Of a stretch of DNA of 64,000 bases, positions 59,934-64,000 are shown in pieces (position 1 is the stretch's first letter; the number at the start of each line of letters is the position of its first letter). Both the position numbers and the translations under genes were made by a program. The notes under the pieces were generated by a model. It made no database searches and was not told the DNA's origin. It saw only the letters and a list, made by a program, of their open reading frames with translations. Origin of the DNA: Lamellibrachia satsuma (taxonomy: Eukaryota > Annelida > Polychaeta > Sabellida > Siboglinidae); assembly GCA_033239005.1 (NCBI GenBank), contig BSQZ01000005.1:9239001-9303000 (forward strand), given 5' to 3'.

Positions 59934-62319
59934 CCTACACACACTTGGTGCAGCGTGTGTTAAGTTTGTGAGTCCACGCCATCCTACACACACTTGGTGC
60001 AGCGTGTGTTAAGTTTGTGAGTCCACGTCATCCTACACACGCTTGGTGCAGCGTATGTTAAGTTTGTGAGTCCACGCCATCCTACACACACTTGGTTCAG
60101 CGTGTGTTAAGTTTGTGAGTCCACGCCATCCTACACACACTTGGTGCAGCGTATGTTAAGTTTGTGAGTCCACGCCATCCTACACACACTTGGTGCAGCG
60201 TGGGTTAAGTTTGTGAGTCCACGCCATCCTACACACACTTGGTGCAGCGTGTGTTAAGTTTGTGAGTCCACGCCATCCTACACACACTTGGTGCAGCGTA
60301 TGTTAAGTTTGTGAGTCCACGCCATCCTACACACACTTGGTGCAGCATATGTTAAGTTTGTGAGTCCACTCCATCCTACACACGCTTGGTGCAGCGTATG
60401 TTAAGTTTGTGAGTCCACGCCATCCTACACACGCTTGGTGCAGCGTATGTTAAGTTTGTGAGTCCACGCCATCCTACACACACTTGGTGCAGCGTGTGTT
60501 AAGTTTGTGAGTCCACGCCATCCTACACAGACTTGGTGCAGCGTGTGTTAAGTTTGTGAGTCCACGCCATCGTACACACACTTGGTGCAGCGTGTGTTAA
60601 GTTTGTGAGTCCATGCCATCCTACACACACTTGATGCAGCGTGTGTTAAGTTTGTGAGTCCACGCCATCCTACACACACTTGGTGCAGCGTATGTTAAGT
60701 TTTTGAGTCCACGCCATCCTAAACACACTTGGTGCAGCGTGTGTTAAGTTTGTGAGTCCACGCCATCCTACACACACTTGGTGCAGCGTGTGTTAAGTTT
60801 GTGAGTCCACGCCATCCTACACATGCTTGGTGCAGCGTATGTTAAGTTTGTGAGTCCACGCCATCCTACACACACTTGGTTCAGCGTGTATTAAGTTTGT
60901 GAGTCCACGCCATCCTACACACACTTGGTGCAGCGTATGTTAAGTTTGTGAGTCCACGCCATCCTACACACACTTGGTGCAGCGTGGGTTAAGTTTGTGA
61001 GTCCACGCCATCCTACACACACTTGGTGCAGCGTATGTTAAGTTTGTGAGTCCACGCCATCCTACACACACTTGGTGCAGCGTGTGTTAAGTTTGTGAGT
61101 CCACGCCATCCTACACACACTTGGTGCAGCGTGTGTTAAGTTTGTGAGTCCACGCCATCCTACACACACTTGGTGCAGCGTGTGTTAAGTTTGTGAGTCC
61201 ACGCCATCCTACACACACTTGGTGCAGCGTGTGTTAAGTTTGTGAGTCCACGCCATCCTACACACACTTGGTGCAGCATATGTTAAGTTTGTGAGTCCAC
61301 GCCATCCTACACACACTTGGTGCAGCGTGTGTTAAGTTTGTGAGTCCACGCCATCCTACACACACTTGGTGCAGCGTGTGTTAAGTTTGTAAGTCCACGC
61401 CATCCTACACACACTTGGTGCAGCGTGTGTTAAGTTTGTGAGTCCACGCCATCCTACACACACTTGGTGCAGCGTATGTTAAGTTTGTGAGTCCACGCCA
61501 TCCTACACACACTTGGTGCAGCATATGTTAAGTTTGTGAGTCCACGCCATCCTACACACACTTGGTGCAGCATATGTTAAGTTTGTGAGTCCACACCATC
61601 CTACACACACTTGGTGCAGCGTATGTTAAGTTTGTGAGTCCACGCCATCCTACACACACTTGGTGCAGCGTGTGTTCAGTTTGTGAGTCCACGCCATCCT
61701 ACACACACTTGGTGCAGCATATGTTAAGTTTGTGAGTCCACGCCATCCTACACACACTTGGTGCAGCGTATGTTAAGTTTGTGAGTCCACGCCATCCTAC
61801 ACACACTTGGTGCAGCGTGTGTTCAGTTTGTGAGTCCACGCCATCCTACACACACTTGGTGCAGCATATGTTAAGTTTGTGAGTCCACGCCATCCTACAC
61901 ACACTTGGTGCAGCGTATGTTAAGTTTGTGAGTCCACGCCATCGTACACACACTTGGTGCAGCGTGTGTTAAGTTTGTGAGTCCACGCCATCCTACACAC
62001 ACTTGGTGCAGCGTATGTTAAGTTTGTGAGTCCACGCCATCCTACACACACTTGGTGCAGCATATGTTAAGTTTGTGAGTCCACTCCATCCTACACACGC
62101 TTGGTGCAGCGTATGTTAAGTTTGTGAGTCCACGCCATCCTACACACGCTTGGTGCAGCGTATGTTAAGTTTGTGAGTCCACGCCATCCTACACACACTT
62201 GGTGCAGCGTGTGTTAAGTTTGTGAGTCCACGCCATCCTACACAGACTTGGTGCAGCGTGTGTTAAGTTTGTGAGTCCACGCCATCCTACACACACTTGG
62301 TGCAGCGTGTGTTCAGTTT
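59934..62319 (+). repeat. 49-bp satellite array 1, 48 complete units
   Basis: Monomer: CCTACACACACTTGGTGCAG, CGTGTGTTAAGTTTGTGAGT, CCACGCCAT. From the first CCTAC (59934) to the last (62286) is 2352 bp, exactly 48 x 49, so there is no net indel. Variants include CGTATG/CATATG/CGTGTG, ACACGCTT, ACAGACTT and GGTTCAG. Confidence 0.97.
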
Positions 62320-62517
62320 GAAGCAGGTATTCGTGTAGACAAGGTGCTCATGGAAGCAGGTATTCGTGTAGACAAGGTGCTCATGGAAGCAGGTATTTGT
62401 GTAGACAAGGTGCTCATGGAAGCAGGTATTCGTGTAGACAAGGCGCTCATGGAAGCAGGTATTCGTGTAGACAAGGTGCTCATGGAAGCAGGTATTCGTG
62501 TAGACAAGGCGCTCATG
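62320..62517 (+). repeat. 33-bp satellite block 2, 6 units
   Basis: Six units of the same 33-bp monomer as 59550-59879, joined directly to a truncated 49-bp monomer at CAGTTTG|AAGCAGG. Confidence 0.95.
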
Positions 62518-62571
62518 GCACTTTGCTCCATTATCAGAGCTAGTTTTGGCTGCATACAATTCAGCACCCAG
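62518..62571 (+). repeat. 54-bp linker, copy 2
   Basis: Same as the linker at 59880-59933 in sequence and length. Confidence 0.93.
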
Positions 62572-64000
62572 CCTACACACACTTGGTGCAGCGTGTGTTA
62601 AGTTTGTGAGTCCACGCCATCCTACACACACTTGGTGCAGCGTGTGTTAAGTTTGTGAGTCCACGCCATCCTACACACACTTGGTGCAGCGTATGTTAAG
62701 TTTGTGAGTCCACGCCATCCTACACACACTTGGTGCAGCGTGTGTTAAGTTTGTGAGTCCACGCCATCCTACACACACTTGGTGCAGCGTATGTTAAGTT
62801 TGTGAGTCCACGCCATCCTACACACACTTGGTGCAGCGTATGTTAAGTTTGTGAGTCCACGCCATCCTACACAGACTTGGTGCAGCGTGTGTTAAGTTTG
62901 TGAGTCCACGCCATCCTACACACACTTGGTGCAGCGTGTGTTAAGTTTGTGAGTCCACGCCATCCTACACACACTTGGTGCAGCGTATGTTAAGTTTGTG
63001 AGTCCACGCCATCCTACACACACTTGGTGCAGCGTATGTTAAGTTTGTGAGTCCACGCCATCCTACACACACTTGGTGCAGCGTGTGTTAAGTTTGTGAG
63101 TCCACGCCATCCTACACACACATGGTGCAGCATATGTTAAGTTTGTGAGTCCACGCCATCCTACACACACTTGGTGCAGCGTGTGTTAAGTTTGTGAGTC
63201 CACGCCATCCTACACACACTTGGTGCAGCGTGTGTTAAGTTTGTAAGTCCACGCCATCCTACACACACTTGGTGCAGCGTGTGTTAAGTTTGTGAGTCCA
63301 CGCCATCCTACACACACTTGGTGCAGCGTATGTTAAGTTTGTGAGTCCACGCCATCCTACACACACTTGGTGCAGCATATGTTAAGTTTGTGAGTCCACG
63401 CCATCCTACACACACTTGGTGCAGCGTATGTTAAGTTTGTGAGTCCACGCCATCCTACACACACTTGGTGCAGCGTATGTTAAGTTTGTGAGTCCACGCC
63501 ATCCTACACACACTTGGTGCAGCGTGTGTTCAGTTTGTGAGTCCACGCCATCCTACACACACTTGGTGCAGCATATGTTAAGTTTGTGAGTCCACGCCAT
63601 CCTACACACACTTGGTGCAGCGTATGTTAAGTTTGTGAGTCCACGCCATCCTACACACACTTGGTGCAGCGTATGTTAAGTTTGTGAGTCCACGCCATCC
63701 TACACACACTTGGTGCAGCGTGTGTTAAGTTTGTGAGTCCACGCCATCCTACACACACTTGGTGCAGCGTATGTTAAGTTTGTGAGTCCACGCCATCCTA
63801 CACACACTTGGTGCAGCATATGTTAAGTTTGTGAGTCCACGCCATCCTACACACGCTTGGTGCAGCGTATGTTAAGTTTGTGAGTCCACGCCATCCTACA
63901 CACGCTTGGTGCAGCGTGTGTTAAGTTTGTGAGTCCACGCCATCCTACACACACTTGGTGCAGCGTGTGTTAAGTTTGTGAGTCCACGCCATCCTACACA
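62572..64000 (+). repeat. 49-bp satellite array 2, at least 29 units, runs off the window
   Basis: From the first CCTAC (62572) to the last (63993) is 1421 bp, exactly 29 x 49. Same monomer and variant set as array 1. The array continues beyond the right edge. Confidence 0.97.

Noticed and set aside
59424..59993. Open frames of up to 189 codons on both strands across the 33-bp satellite
   Set aside because: Both strands are open at once with an 11-residue period. No unique domain or gene structure; this is a repeat artefact.
59934..64000. CRISPR-like array
   Set aside because: The 49-bp units are head to tail with no distinct spacers, no Cas genes are present and the genome is animal.

Overview
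This window is nuclear DNA from an animal, most likely a marine invertebrate; I cannot fix the phylum. The evidence is four spliced genes with metazoan domain sets (Ly6/uPAR GPI protein, Golgi beta-1,4-galactosyltransferase, MPP3/MPP7-type MAGUK scaffold, mitochondrial FASTK/RAP protein), GT-AG introns, decayed non-LTR retrotransposons, tRNA-derived SINEs, MITEs, many intronic minisatellites and a long satellite. There are no operons of bacterial type, and most long open frames are tandem repeats rather than genes.

Layout. 1-1.44 kb: two probable last exons of an unidentified + strand gene. 1.47-6.26 kb: a four-exon + strand Ly6-type gene whose last intron holds a minus-strand LINE. 11.8-18.2 kb: a six-exon minus-strand B4GALT gene with a 1-kb, 42-bp minisatellite in intron 4. 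18.2-31.7 kb: a gene-poor interval of LINE fragments, hAT-like and other MITEs, a SINE and microsatellites. 31.77-43.59 kb: a 16-exon + strand MPP3/MPP7-like gene (582 aa; L27-L27-PDZ-SH3-GK). 48.27-56.72 kb: a six-exon + strand FASTKD gene (912 aa) with a RAP domain. 59.55 kb to the right edge: a compound satellite of 33-bp blocks, a 54-bp linker and 49-bp arrays.

The genes do not form one pathway. They act at the cell surface (Ly6), in the Golgi (B4GALT), at cell junctions (MPP) and in mitochondria (FASTKD). All exon models were joined by hand: every junction keeps phase, and each junction uses GT-AG except MPP intron 4, which is best read as GC-AG.

The most unusual structure is a 55-bp minisatellite in FASTKD intron 1 that copies the exon-intron boundary, so the functional 5' splice site is followed by eleven further copies, ten of them near-identical as splice sites. 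Two other introns (Ly6 intron 3, MPP intron 5) also begin inside tandem repeats carrying donor-like motifs. The satellite at the right end has 48 and 29 complete 49-bp monomers with no net indel, and shows nested higher-order duplication.
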